Positions 8,615-17,212 of a stretch of 34,257 nucleotides of DNA are shown here, in pieces. Made by a program: the position numbers and the translations under genes. This DNA comes from Rhodobacter sp. (GTDB lineage: Bacteria > Pseudomonadota > Alphaproteobacteria > Rhodobacterales > Rhodobacteraceae): assembly GCA_022340385.1 (NCBI GenBank), contig JAJDOB010000013.1, forward strand, positions 1 to 34,257, in the 5' to 3' direction. Positions within the stretch are counted from its first letter, which is position 1; each line of letters opens with the position of its first letter. The notes beneath the pieces were generated by a model, which was not told the origin of the DNA, made no database searches, and saw only the letters and a program-made list of their open reading frames with translations.

Positions 8615-8639
8615 GTACCGTATGACGGAACGTCGTTCT
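8615..8639 (+). promoter_or_regulatory. Tripartite operator-like motif, site A (upstream of Mo-hydroxylase)
   Basis: Three half-sites: GTACC (8615-8619), 7 bases, GGAAC (8627-8631), 3 bases (GTC), GTTCT (8635-8639), followed by ATTT. The spacing matches sites B, C and D exactly. The first half-site carries one change from GTTCC. It ends 45 bases before the ATG of the Mo-hydroxylase gene. Half-sites 2 and 3 form an inverted repeat, and half-sites 1 and 3 a direct repeat 20 bp apart. IclR-family control is inferred from this geometry. Confidence 0.7.
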
Positions 8640-8684
8640 ATTTGCTGGCACGCCGCCGCCAGTTGAAGCTAGGTCTTGTCGGCA

Positions 8685-10925
8685 ATGGGTAGCACAGACA
8701 AGACCAGCGGCCGTTTTGCGGGCCGCCGTGAAGATCCGCGCCTTCTGGCGGGGCAGGGGCGCTATGTGGCGGATTTCGTCACGCCCGACACGCATTTCGC
8801 GGGATTCCTGCGATCCGACCAGGCCAGCGCGCGCATTGACGCGATAGACACGTCAGGGGCACGGGGCATGCCCGGCGTGCTGGCCGTGTTCACGGCGCAG
8901 GATCTGGCAAAGGACGGCGTCGGGCCGCTGACCCATGTGCCGATGCCCCGGCACCCGGGCGCGACGCCGGGCGAATATCCCGAACCCGTCCTGTGTGACA
9001 CGAGGATCCGGCATCTTGGCGAACCCGTGGCGCTGGTCGTGGCCGATACCCGGGCGGCGCTGGTGGACGCGCTGGACGCGATCGTGCTGGAACTGAGCGC
9101 GACGCCGCCGCCGCAGGGCGTCGCCTTCGAGCGGCATTTCGGCGATGCCGATGCGGCGCGCGCCGCGATGGAACTGGCCTGTCACCGTCACCGGCTTGCG
9201 ATGGAGGTGCCGCGCATCACCGCCGCGGCGCTGGAACCGCGCGGCGCGATTGCCCGCCCCGACGCGACCGGCGGGTTGCAGTATCGCGCCAGCACGCAGA
9301 ATCCGTTTGCACTGCGCAATCAGATCGCCGCGCATCTGGGCTGGCAGGCGGACAGGCTGCAGGTGGTGGCGGCCGACGTCGGAGGCTCTTTCGGGCTGAA
9401 AGGCTATATGACGCGCGAGGATGCGGCACTGGCCTGGGCGGCCCGTCGGCTGGGGGTCGAAGTGGCCTGGCTGCCAAGCCGGTCGGAGACCATGCTGGCC
9501 GATGCGCAGGGCCGTGGCGTGACCGGCGCGCTTGAGATCGGTCTGGACGCCGATTTGAAGATCCGTGCGATCGAGGCGCGGTTCGAGATTGATGCGGGCG
9601 CATATCCGGGACGGAGATCGTTCGGATTAATGAACAATATCAATGGACTGACCGGGATGTATGTGATCCCGCACCTGTCGGTCGAGGTGACCGGAACCCT
9701 GAGCGCGCGCGCGCCGCTGGCACCGTTCCGGGGCAATGGCCGACCCGAGGCGACCTATGCGATCGAACGGGCGCTGGACCTGATCGCGCGGCAGATCGGT
9801 GTCGATCCGGTCGAGCTGCGCCGGCGCAACCTGATTGCCCCAGGGTCGATGCCGGCGCGCACCGGGCTGGGGACGCTGATTGATTGCGGCGATTTCCCAC
9901 GGGTGATGGCCGCGGCGCTGGCGCAGAACGCCGGATCCGGGGATCGTCGCCGTGCGGCGCAAATGCGCGGGAAGCTATACGGCGTCGGGCTGGCCAATTG
10001 CATCGAATCCGCGGGCGGGCCGCTGCGCGGGCCGACGCCGGATTTTGCCCGTCTGACCGTTTCGGACCGGGGCCGCGTTGCCGTTGCGCCCGGCGTGATG
10101 TCGGTGGGGCAGGGGCATGAGACCGCGTTCTGCGAACTGGCGGCGGCACGGCTGGAGATAGACCCCGACCGGATAGATTATCGTCACGGCGACACGCAAG
10201 CGATCACGTCGGGCCGGGGAAGCGGCGGCTCTGCCGGGCTGACGGTGGCCGGTTCGGCGTTGTGGCTGGCGCTTGACCAGTTGCTGGACGAGGGGCGCGG
10301 GATTGCGGCGGCCCGGATGGGCTGTGACAAGGATCAGATCGGCTATCGCGACGGCGGGTTTCAGCGGATCGGGTCGAACGAGGGCCTGACGCTGGGCGAT
10401 ATCGCGGCAGGCCGGCCCGGCGGCGCTTGGCAGGTCGAGACCAGTTTCACCCCGCCCGCCGTGACCTTTCCGAACGGCACCCATATCTGCGAGGTCGAGA
10501 TCGACCCGGACACCGGCGAAACCCGGATCATGCGCTATGTCGCGGTCGAGGATGTGGGCCGGGTGCTGAACCCGGTGCTGGTGGAGGGGCAGTTGCAGGG
10601 CGGCATCGCGCAGGGCCTGTCGCTGGGGCTGGGCGAGCGGATGGTGTTCGACGAGGCCGGCCAGATCCTGACCGGGACGCTGATGGATTATCAGCTGGTG
10701 CGCGCCGCCGATCTGCCGATGATCGACATCGGGTCGGTCGAGGTGCCGACGCAGGTCAATCCGCTGGGCGCAAAGGGGGTCGGCGAGGCCGGGGCGGTCG
10801 GCGCGACGGCGGCGCTGGCCTCGGCTGTCGGGGATGCACTGCACCGCGCGGGCGTGACCGGGTTCGAATTGCCCGCCACACCGGCGCGCGTCTGGCAGGC
10901 GCTGCAGCGCGCGCGCGGCGGGTGA
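8685..10925 (+). CDS. Molybdenum hydroxylase large (Mo-cofactor) subunit, xanthine dehydrogenase / CoxL family
   Basis: A molybdopterin-binding subunit of 746 residues (normal family length is about 750-800), predicted to hydroxylate an aldehyde or heteroaromatic carbon. It starts with the family signature GRREDPRLLAGQGRYVAD. Cofactor motifs follow: VGGSFG (233-237 for GGSFG), APFRGNGRPEATY, VGQGHETAFCELAA and RGSGGSAG. The catalytic Glu701 lies in GAKGVGEAGAVGA. The PFRGNGR loop is of the AYRGAGR (form II) type, not the AYxCSFR loop of true CO dehydrogenase, so CO oxidation is unlikely. The medium FAD subunit and the small 2Fe-2S subunit that normally accompany it are not encoded in this window. 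I prefer the ATG at 8685 over the TTG at 8676, since the AGG 11 bases upstream fits only the ATG. It overlaps the next gene by 4 bases. Confidence 0.92.
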   Translation: MGSTDKTSGRFAGRREDPRLLAGQGRYVADFVTPDTHFAGFLRSDQASARIDAIDTSGARGMPGVLAVFTAQDLAKDGVGPLTHVPMPRHPGATPGEYPEPVLCDTRIRHLGEPVALVVADTRAALVDALDAIVLELSATPPPQGVAFERHFGDADAARAAMELACHRHRLAMEVPRITAAALEPRGAIARPDATGGLQYRASTQNPFALRNQIAAHLGWQADRLQVVAADVGGSFGLKGYMTREDAALAWAARRLGVEVAWLPSRSETMLADAQGRGVTGALEIGLDADLKIRAIEARFEIDAGAYPGRRSFGLMNNINGLTGMYVIPHLSVEVTGTLSARAPLAPFRGNGRPEATYAIERALDLIARQIGVDPVELRRRNLIAPGSMPARTGLGTLIDCGDFPRVMAAALAQNAGSGDRRRAAQMRGKLYGVGLANCIESAGGPLRGPTPDFARLTVSDRGRVAVAPGVMSVGQGHETAFCELAAARLEIDPDRIDYRHGDTQAITSGRGSGGSAGLTVAGSALWLALDQLLDEGRGIAAARMGCDKDQIGYRDGGFQRIGSNEGLTLGDIAAGRPGGAWQVETSFTPPAVTFPNGTHICEVEIDPDTGETRIMRYVAVEDVGRVLNPVLVEGQLQGGIAQGLSLGLGERMVFDEAGQILTGTLMDYQLVRAADLPMIDIGSVEVPTQVNPLGAKGVGEAGAVGATAALASAVGDALHRAGVTGFELPATPARVWQALQRARGG

Positions 10926-11845
10926 GCGGGCTTGCGGCCTTGAACGGACCGGCGCTGGGGCAGGTTCTGGCGGCGCTGTCGGCGGTGTCATTCGCGTTTT
11001 CCAACTATTTCGTCTCGCGCACGACGCGGTCGAGCGGCGACAAGGGCGTGATGTTCTCGGTTCTGGTCACGGTGGCCATCTCGGGCGTATTGTGGATGCT
11101 GCTGGAAGGCGCGCGGGCGACCCTGCCGCAGGCCCGGGCCGACTGGGTCGCGTTCGGCTGGTTCGGGCTGGCGGGCATTCTGGCGATGGTTTTCGGGCGC
11201 TCGCTGGTGTTCGAATCGATCCGCAGGCTGGGCGTCAGCCGCGCCACGGCAATCAAACGGCTGAACCCGTTCTTTTCGGTCCTGCTGGCGGCGCTGCTGC
11301 TGGGCGAGGCGGTGACCTGGCTGGATGGCATCGGGATGCTTGCGATTGCCGGCGCCTTTGGGCTGTTGATCCGGCAAAGTTTTCGCGCCCGCCGCGAGGC
11401 CAGCGCACCGCCGCCGGTGGCGTTCCTGTTCGGCATCTTCGGCGCGCTGGCCTATGCGCTGGCCTATATCGCGCGCAAGGCGGGTCTTGATATCATGGCC
11501 ACGCCCGCCTTCGGCACGTTCCTGAGCGCGGTCACCGGGTTTGCCGGTTTCGCGGCGCTTGCGCTGGTCATGCCGCGCTATGCCACTAATCTTGCGGGCG
11601 TTTTCCGGCATCTGGATCGCTGGATCGTGGCTGCGGCGATCATGGTTTCGTTCGGGCATATCCTGATGTTCGCGGCTTTGGCATATGAATCGGTGGCCAC
11701 CGTGGTGATGATCGCATCGCTGGAGATCTTCATCTCGATCTTTCTTGCCGTGGTGGTATTTCGGACCGAGCCTGTCCCGGGCCCGGCCATTGCCCTGGCC
11801 GCCCTGCTGGCCACGGGCGGCGTGATTCTGGTGGCGGCGAGCTGA
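10922..11845 (+). CDS. DMT-superfamily (EamA) transporter
   Basis: An integral membrane protein of 307 residues with about ten hydrophobic segments in two EamA-like halves, typical of drug/metabolite transporters. The first half contains SFAFSNYFVSRTTR and GRSLVFESIRRLGVSRATAIKRLNPFFSVLLAALLLGE, which is close to the usual end-of-TM motif around the LLLGE segment. The second half begins near PPVAFLFGIFGALAYALAYIARKAG. The GTG at 10922 overlaps the Mo-hydroxylase stop (GTGA), so the two genes are translationally coupled. The open frame continues upstream, but there it only shadows the Mo-hydroxylase. It probably moves a substrate or product of the linked enzyme; the direction and compound are unknown. 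Confidence 0.88.
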   Translation: MSGLAALNGPALGQVLAALSAVSFAFSNYFVSRTTRSSGDKGVMFSVLVTVAISGVLWMLLEGARATLPQARADWVAFGWFGLAGILAMVFGRSLVFESIRRLGVSRATAIKRLNPFFSVLLAALLLGEAVTWLDGIGMLAIAGAFGLLIRQSFRARREASAPPPVAFLFGIFGALAYALAYIARKAGLDIMATPAFGTFLSAVTGFAGFAALALVMPRYATNLAGVFRHLDRWIVAAAIMVSFGHILMFAALAYESVATVVMIASLEIFISIFLAVVVFRTEPVPGPAIALAALLATGGVILVAAS

Positions 11846-11861
11846 TCAAACCACCGCGAAC

Positions 11862-11886
11862 GTTCCTTTATGTGGACCGCTGTCCC
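11862..11886 (+). promoter_or_regulatory. Tripartite operator-like motif, site B (upstream of first TTT operon)
   Basis: GTTCC (11862-11866), 7 bases including TATG, GGACC (11874-11878), 3 bases (GCT), GTCCC (11882-11886), then ATTG. It shares the spacing of sites A, C and D. A -35-like TTGACG begins at 11888, directly after the motif, so a bound protein would contact or abut RNA polymerase. It is about 200 bases upstream of the tctC start, leaving a long leader. The middle and right half-sites are the most divergent of the four. Confidence 0.65.
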
Positions 11887-12086
11887 ATTGACGGGGAAAG
11901 CCTCTGCGTCTTACGCTTTGCGCCAAGCACCGGTTTGCGTGGCCGCGAGGGAGACCAATCCGCGTATATAAGGGGTGAGGCGTGACATGCCGGATGCATG
12001 GCCGATTCGGTCGGCACCGGCGCATTTGCCGCGACTCACGCGTTTGGGCCCGCAACGAACGGGCAAGAATCCAAGGGAGGACGAAT

Positions 12087-13115
12087 ATGCGTAGACTATT
12101 TCTGAAAGGCCTGGCGGCGTCGGTTGTTGCCAGCGTGGCGTTCGGCGGCGCGGCAATGGCGCAGTCGGCGGCGGAATTCTACAAGGACAACGTGATCAAG
12201 TTCATCGTGCCGTACAAGCCGGGCGGCGGATATGACGAATATGCCCGCCTGATCGCGCCCTACATGGAAAAATACACCGGCGCGCGGGTCGATATCGTCA
12301 ACATGCCCGGATCCGGCGGGATGAAGGGTGCGGTCGAAATCTTCAATTCGCCTGCGGACGGGCTGAACATCGGCATCATCAACGGGTCGGCGATGATCAC
12401 CAATGAACTGGCCGAGATCGAGGGCGCCGACTACAAGGTCGCCGATTACAATTTCCTGGGCCGCATCGTCGCCGACACCCGCGTTCTGGTGGTGGGCGCC
12501 GGCACCGGATTCAAAAGCTTCGATGACGTCAAGATGGGCGGCACGACCGTCGTCGGCGCGACCGGTCTGGGCGGCTCGACCTATGTCGATGCGGTGATCG
12601 TCGGTGACGTGTTCGGCATGGATCAGAAAGTTGTTCACGGCTTCAATTCATCCGGTGACATCCGCGCCGCGATGCTGCGCGGCGATGTGCACGCGATGTG
12701 GGGATCGCTGGGATCGGCGATGAAGGGCATCAAGTCCGGCGATCATATCGTGGTGCTGCATTCCGAACGGACCCCGACCGGCGTGCTGGAGGGCGTGCCC
12801 AGCGTCTATGACGTGGCCGCGGCCTCTGACGACCCGGCAGGTCAGCTGAAGATCCTGGATGCCTGGGACGGACTTTCCGCGGTCGGCCGCCCGGTCGCCG
12901 CGCCTCCGGGCGTTCCGGCGGATCGTCTGGCGTTCCTGCGCGATGCGTTCTCGAAATCGATGACGGACCCGGATTTCGTGGCCAAGGCCGAGGATTCGGG
13001 CCGTGATCTGGCCTTCGCCGACGGCGAGCGGACCGGGGCGATTGCCAAGGCGGCGACGGATCTGGATGACGCGACGCGCAAGCTGTTCGTGGCGGCGATC
13101 AAGGGCGAAATCTAA
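12087..13115 (+). CDS. tctC: Tripartite tricarboxylate transporter substrate-binding protein (TctC family), first system
   Basis: A periplasmic solute-binding protein (342 aa) of the TctC/Bug family. The signal peptide starts MRRLFLKGLAASVVAS and likely ends at GAAMA-Q (about residue 24). The mature start KFIVPYKPGGGYDEYARLIAPYMEKYTGARVDIVNMPGSGG is the family's ligand-binding entrance, with the PGGG(Y/F)D loop in place of the commoner PGGxxD. The family binds carboxylates and other small organic anions with two bridging waters. Translation starts at the ATG at 12087 after a strong GGGAGG ribosome site; the frame continues upstream but without such a site. Order tctC-tctA-tctB. A hairpin lies between it and tctA. 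The ligand cannot be told from the sequence. Confidence 0.9.
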   Translation: MRRLFLKGLAASVVASVAFGGAAMAQSAAEFYKDNVIKFIVPYKPGGGYDEYARLIAPYMEKYTGARVDIVNMPGSGGMKGAVEIFNSPADGLNIGIINGSAMITNELAEIEGADYKVADYNFLGRIVADTRVLVVGAGTGFKSFDDVKMGGTTVVGATGLGGSTYVDAVIVGDVFGMDQKVVHGFNSSGDIRAAMLRGDVHAMWGSLGSAMKGIKSGDHIVVLHSERTPTGVLEGVPSVYDVAAASDDPAGQLKILDAWDGLSAVGRPVAAPPGVPADRLAFLRDAFSKSMTDPDFVAKAEDSGRDLAFADGERTGAIAKAATDLDDATRKLFVAAIKGEI

Positions 13116-13141
13116 GCCCCGGACCGAATAGTCAAACAAGT

Positions 13142-13169
13142 CTCCGCCGTGCGAATGGCGGGGGCTTTT
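13142..13169 (+). terminator. Intra-operon hairpin with T-run after tctC
   Basis: Arms CTCCGCC (13142-13148) and GGCGGGG (13157-13163) form a 7-bp stem, including one G-T pair, around an 8-base loop, followed by GCTTTTG. It lies 27 bases after the tctC stop and before tctA. This is what one expects of a partial terminator or 3'-end stabiliser that leaves more message for the binding protein than for the membrane parts. Confidence 0.65.
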
Positions 13170-13203
13170 GCTGTCGAAATTTCCACGCGGGACTGACCAG
13201 AAT

Positions 13204-14706
13204 ATGACCGTCATCGAAGGCATGATCAGCGGATTCTACCAGGCGATCAGCCTTGACGTGCTGGCCTATCTGGTGGTCGGGTCGCTGTTCGGACTGGTGA
13301 TCGGGGTGATCCCGGGCCTGTCGGGGCATTTTGCCATGGCGATGGCGGTGACCTTTCTTTACACGATGGAACCCGGCACCGGCATCGCCTTTATCCTTGG
13401 CGCGCATGCGACGGTGGCGCAGGGTGGCGGGCTGACGGCGATATTGTTCTCGACGCCCGGGACCGGGCAGAACGCCGCGACCCTGCTTGACGGCCCGCCG
13501 ATGCGCGACAAGGGGCAGGCGGGGCTGGCGGTGGGAGCGGCGATGGCGTCGTGTTTTCTGGGCGCGACATTCGGTGCGATCGTGCTGGGTCTGCTGATCC
13601 CGGTGCTGCGCGAGGTGGTGCTGTTTTTTGGCCCGCCCGAAGTTCTTGTGCTGGCGTTCCTGGCGCTGACCTTCGTGGCGGTGCTGGGCAAGGAAGACAT
13701 GACCCGCAGCCTGATCGCGGCACTGCTGGGCCTGCTGCTGGCGATGATCGGCGTCGACAACGTCACCAACACGCATCGTTTCACCATGGGGTCCGACCGG
13801 CTGGCGGACGGGCTGTCGCTGGTTCCGGTGATCCTGGGGCTGTTCGCGGTGGCAGAGATGATCGACCTTTGGACGCGCGGCGGATCGCTGGCGCGCAATG
13901 TGCCAAAGGCGCTGTCGACGCGCGAGACGCAGGCACAGATCTTTCAGGGAATCGGCGCGGCATTCAAGCATTGGTGGCTGGTGATGCGCTGTTCGGCGAT
14001 CGGCACCACGATGGGGCTGATCCCGGGGCTTGGGTCGGCGCCGGCGGCCTTTGTCGCCTATGGACATGCCAAGCAGACCTCGAAAAACAAGGACCAGTTC
14101 GGCAAGGGCTGTATCGAGGGCGTGATCGCCCCCGAGGCGGCAAACGACGCGGTCGAGGGCGGCGCGCTGGCGTCCACCATCGCATTCGGGATACCGGGCT
14201 CGTCGTCGATGGCGATCCTGCTTTCGGGCCTGTTCATCCTGGGGCTGGAGACCGGCCCGCAGATGCTGAACAACAATGTCGACATCATCTTCATCATGAT
14301 CTTCACGATCATTCTGGGCAATCTGATCGGCACCGTCGTCGGCATGTTTCTGGTCAATCCGCTGAGCCGGGCGACATCGGTGCGCGCCGAGATCATGGTG
14401 CCGGTGTTGATGGCGATCATCGTCACCGGCGCCTATGCGGGCGAACGCGCGATCTTCGATATCGGGATCGCGATCTTCTTTGGCATTCTCGGCTATATCA
14501 TGAAGATCCTGAACTATTCGCGCGCCGCGCTGCTGATCGGGTTCGTGCTGGGCTTTGCGGTCGAGAAGAACCTGTATCTTGCGCTGTTGCTGGACGGGCC
14601 GTTCTTCTGGATGGAGCCGATCCCGCTGGCGCTTGTGATCATCACGCTGCTGTTTCTGGCCGCCAATATCTGGTCGATCTACCGCGATCGCGGCAAAGGG
14701 AGCTAG
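13204..14706 (+). CDS. tctA: Tripartite tricarboxylate transporter large permease (TctA family), first system
   Basis: Large membrane subunit (500 aa) of a TTT secondary uptake system, which couples substrate entry to an ion gradient using the TctC-bound ligand. It has about 11-12 hydrophobic segments and the duplicated TctA signatures GLVIGVIPGLSGHFAMAMAVTF and GTTMGLIPGLGSAPAAFVAYGHAKQTSK, as well as FSTPGTGQNAATLLDG and AFGIPGSSSMAILLSG. I choose the ATG at 13204 since a TTG at 13168 would start inside the terminator tail; the ribosome site is weak. tctB follows 3 bases after the stop. Confidence 0.93.
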   Translation: MTVIEGMISGFYQAISLDVLAYLVVGSLFGLVIGVIPGLSGHFAMAMAVTFLYTMEPGTGIAFILGAHATVAQGGGLTAILFSTPGTGQNAATLLDGPPMRDKGQAGLAVGAAMASCFLGATFGAIVLGLLIPVLREVVLFFGPPEVLVLAFLALTFVAVLGKEDMTRSLIAALLGLLLAMIGVDNVTNTHRFTMGSDRLADGLSLVPVILGLFAVAEMIDLWTRGGSLARNVPKALSTRETQAQIFQGIGAAFKHWWLVMRCSAIGTTMGLIPGLGSAPAAFVAYGHAKQTSKNKDQFGKGCIEGVIAPEAANDAVEGGALASTIAFGIPGSSSMAILLSGLFILGLETGPQMLNNNVDIIFIMIFTIILGNLIGTVVGMFLVNPLSRATSVRAEIMVPVLMAIIVTGAYAGERAIFDIGIAIFFGILGYIMKILNYSRAALLIGFVLGFAVEKNLYLALLLDGPFFWMEPIPLALVIITLLFLAANIWSIYRDRGKGS

Positions 14707-14709
14707 GCA

Positions 14710-15240
14710 ATGCCGGACGCCCCCGAACCCGAAACGGATCCGCAGGACACGCTTGCCAATCGGCTGACGCTGGAGATCTGCTTTCTTGCCGTTGTCGCCC
14801 TGGTCGTTGTGGCGGCGTTTTTCGAGGCGCTGACCTATCAGCTGGTCTCGTCGCGCACCCCGTTCGTGATCATGGTGCCACTGTTCGTGCTGATCGTCAT
14901 TCAGGCGCGGCGCCTGTTCAGGGTACGCGGCAAGGCCGACTTTGGCGGTCGGGTGCGGCTGGCGCTGGCCGGGAAAGTGCCGGACCTGAACAAGGTTCTG
15001 GTGATGTCGGGCTGGATGGTCGTGCTGCTGACGCTGATCGTCGTGCTGGGGCATTATGCCGGCATATTGATCTTCGCGTTCGTATTGATGCGGGTGCTGG
15101 CGAAAGAGCGTCTGGTGCTGGCGGTTACGGTCGCCGTCGTGACGACGGCAATCATCTTTTGCATCTTCGAGATCGGCTTCAATGTCGAACTGTATCGCGG
15201 CCTGGTCTGGCGCTATTTCGCCGGGTATCGCGATTTCTGA
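14710..15240 (+). CDS. tctB: Tripartite tricarboxylate transporter small membrane subunit (TctB family), first system
   Basis: Small, poorly conserved membrane subunit (176 aa) of the TTT system. It has four hydrophobic segments, about residues 22-45, 52-66, 96-118 and 133-157, separated by a charged loop (RRLFRVRGKADFGGRVRLALAGK). The last segment is followed by the family-typical ending with LYRGLVW. It starts 3 bases after tctA and is the last gene of tctCAB. Assignment rests on topology, length and position, since TctB proteins share little sequence. Confidence 0.85.
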   Translation: MPDAPEPETDPQDTLANRLTLEICFLAVVALVVVAAFFEALTYQLVSSRTPFVIMVPLFVLIVIQARRLFRVRGKADFGGRVRLALAGKVPDLNKVLVMSGWMVVLLTLIVVLGHYAGILIFAFVLMRVLAKERLVLAVTVAVVTTAIIFCIFEIGFNVELYRGLVWRYFAGYRDF

Positions 15241-15248
15241 AGCGTAAT

Positions 15249-15276
15249 CCGGAAAACCGGAAATCCGGAAAACCGG
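15249..15276. repeat. Short tandem repeat of an 8-bp CCGG unit
   Basis: CCGG occurs at 15249, 15257, 15265 and 15273, exactly 8 bases apart, separated by AAAA, AAAT and AAAA. It gives three and a half near-perfect 8-bp units. It lies 9 bases after the tctB stop in the convergent gap between tctB and the ThDP enzyme gene. The purpose is unknown; it may be simple slippage or a 3'-end structure. Confidence 0.7.
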
Positions 15277-15319
15277 TATGGTATTGGGAAATATGGGTTA
15301 TATGAGGCGAACCCGGGTC

Positions 15320-15334
15320 GGAACCACCGGTTCC
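15320..15334. terminator. Small hairpin in the convergent gap (possible terminator)
   Basis: GGAACC (15320-15325), loop ACC, GGTTCC (15329-15334): a perfect 6-bp stem between two converging genes. There is no T-run on either side, so termination is only a possibility. It also resembles the half-sites of the shared operator, but with different spacing. Confidence 0.3.
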
Positions 15335-15362
15335 CTGACGAAGCGACAACCCGAGATCCGCG

Positions 15363-17132
15363 CTAGGTGTTGCGTTTCACCGCCGTCTCGCGCCCCTGAC
15401 GCGGATCGATGTGCACGTCGATCAGGTACGGCCGGCCGGCGCGCAAGGCGGCGATGGCCTGCTGCATCGCATTCCGCAGTTCATCGAGATCCGTTACCGG
15501 TCCGATGCCGTCAACGCCCTGCGCCCGCGCCATCGCGGCGATGTCGGGCGCGGGGTCGTCCAGCCGCTGGCCGACCCAGGCATTTACGGGATTTCGCCCG
15601 CGCCGGTTGGCCACGTTTTCCTGATGCAGTTCGTCATTGAAATAGCTGCGGTTGTTGGCGATCAGGAACAGAGCCGGGATGCGGTATTTCGCGGCCGTCC
15701 ACAGCGCGTTGATGCTCATCAGCGTATCGCCGTCGCCAAGGCTTCCGACCACCAGCCGCCCGCTGCCCCGCAGCGCCAGAGCCGCGCCGATGGTCAGGCC
15801 GGGCCCGCTGCCGATGCCGCCGCCGCCGTCCTTGCCCAGATAGTCGAGCGGGTGGCGGTGCGGCAGGATGTCGACCGGCCAGCCCCGCGCCATCGCGGCG
15901 AAGGTGATCGGCTGATCGCCGGCCGCCGCCTTCAGCGCGCGGGCGACGTCGCGGTTGGTCAGCGCGGTGCCGTCGCCCCTGGCGGGTGCTTTGGCCTGCG
16001 GGACCGGAGCGGTCGCCGGGGCGGCATCGGGCAGGGCGGCCAGGATTGCGGCCACGGCGGCGTCGGCGCTGCATCCCATGTCGATGTCGATCGGTGCCAG
16101 ATCGAAATGTTCCTGGTTCCAGCCTGAATGCAGGTGGTGGTCGAGGCTGGCGTGGATGATGGTCGCGCCCGGCACGTCATCGCCAAAGGCCTGTTTCAGC
16201 GCGCCGCCAAGGTCGATCCAGCCGAGGCTGAGGATCACGTCGGCGCGGGTCAGCGCCTCGCGCGCGGGGGCCGAAAGCTTGTTGAACGGTGGCCCGGCGT
16301 GCAGCCGGTGATCGGTGGGCACCATTGCCCCCGATTTCAGGTCCGACAACATCGCCGCGCCAAGACGCCCTGCCAATGCGACGCGGGCCTGCATCGCGGG
16401 TTCGGTTCGCGCGCCGCGTCCGAACAGGATCACCGGGGATTTTGCGTTGCGCAGGGCCACGCTTGCCGCGGCCACCGACGCCGGATCCGGGGCCGCGTCG
16501 GGCAGCGGCGCAAAGCGCGCGGGATCCGGCAGGGCGACGGGTGCATCCAGCGGTGCCTCCTGGTCGCCGGCGTCGAGATTGATGTAGACCGGCCCCTGCG
16601 GGTTTGAATTCGCGATCTTCCAGCCGCGCATCATCGCCGCTGGGGTGGCGCTGGCAGAGGCGGGCTGATCGTCCCATTTCAGGAAATTGCGCACCAGCGC
16701 GGCCTGATCCTGGGTGGTGTGCAGCCAGTCAATCCACGGGCGGCGCTGGCTGGCATCCATCGGCCCGGTGGCCCCAAGGATCAGCATCGGCGCGCGGTCG
16801 GCGAAGGCGTTGAAGATCGCCATTGCGCCATGCATCAGCCCGACGTTGGAATGCAGCGCGACGGCCATCGCGCGCCCCGTCGCCTTGGCATAGCCATGCG
16901 CGATGGCGACCGCGTGTTCCTCGTGCAGGCAGACCAGCATTTCGGGCCGCGTGTTCCCCAGATGGTTCACCAGGCTGTCATGCAGACCCCGGTAACTGGC
17001 GCCGGGGGTCAGGGCGATGAACGGGATGTCCAGCCGGCGCAGCATGGCCGCAGCGATGTCGGACCCCCAGCCCGGGGTGGCATCAGGCGGTCCTTCGACC
17101 GGTTCCGCTTTCCAGTCATCGCCCTTGGTCAT
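15363..17132 (-). CDS. Thiamine diphosphate-dependent decarboxylase/lyase-type enzyme
   Basis: A 589-residue enzyme with the three-domain layout of the acetolactate synthase / benzoylformate decarboxylase group. The N-terminal PYR domain has CLHEEHAVAIAHGYAKATGR, with Glu71 in the position of the catalytic glutamate that activates ThDP. The middle domain (about 210-370) has VILFGRGA. The C-terminal PP domain has the metal/ThDP motif GDGD (466-469) with Asn493-Asn494. A 2-oxo acid or acyloin substrate is likely, but the substrate class cannot be set. It is transcribed divergently from the double-cupin operon, with operator site C in the gap 80 bases from its start. It converges on tctB. There is no separate small regulatory subunit, which argues against acetolactate synthesis for amino acids. 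Confidence 0.85.
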   Translation of the reverse strand: MTKGDDWKAEPVEGPPDATPGWGSDIAAAMLRRLDIPFIALTPGASYRGLHDSLVNHLGNTRPEMLVCLHEEHAVAIAHGYAKATGRAMAVALHSNVGLMHGAMAIFNAFADRAPMLILGATGPMDASQRRPWIDWLHTTQDQAALVRNFLKWDDQPASASATPAAMMRGWKIANSNPQGPVYINLDAGDQEAPLDAPVALPDPARFAPLPDAAPDPASVAAASVALRNAKSPVILFGRGARTEPAMQARVALAGRLGAAMLSDLKSGAMVPTDHRLHAGPPFNKLSAPAREALTRADVILSLGWIDLGGALKQAFGDDVPGATIIHASLDHHLHSGWNQEHFDLAPIDIDMGCSADAAVAAILAALPDAAPATAPVPQAKAPARGDGTALTNRDVARALKAAAGDQPITFAAMARGWPVDILPHRHPLDYLGKDGGGGIGSGPGLTIGAALALRGSGRLVVGSLGDGDTLMSINALWTAAKYRIPALFLIANNRSYFNDELHQENVANRRGRNPVNAWVGQRLDDPAPDIAAMARAQGVDGIGPVTDLDELRNAMQQAIAALRAGRPYLIDVHIDPRQGRETAVKRNT

Positions 17133-17212
17133 CGCATGCGCCCTCTGGTTTCGGGCAACGATAGGGCTGGCATTGCCCTCAAGTCAAAACGCAATCCGGT
17201 GGCTTTGGCGGC

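Noticed and set aside
8685-10925. Aerobic carbon monoxide dehydrogenase large subunit
   Set aside because: The active-site loop reads PFRGNGR, of the AYRGAGR type, and not AYxCSFR; coxS and coxM are also missing.
13132-15054. Long minus-strand open frame opposite the first tctA-tctB (640 codons)
   Set aside because: It is extremely rich in His, Gln, Arg and Asp, mirroring hydrophobic membrane codons on the other strand; no ribosome site or domain.
15320-15334. Fifth copy of the tripartite operator
   Set aside because: GGAAC and GTTCC are present but 5 bases apart instead of 3, there is no upstream half-site at the right distance, and the location is a convergent gap without a promoter.
15363-17132. 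Acetolactate synthase for branched-chain amino acids
   Set aside because: There is no small regulatory subunit gene, the context is catabolic, and the catalytic-Glu region (CLHEEHAVA) differs from that of biosynthetic enzymes.
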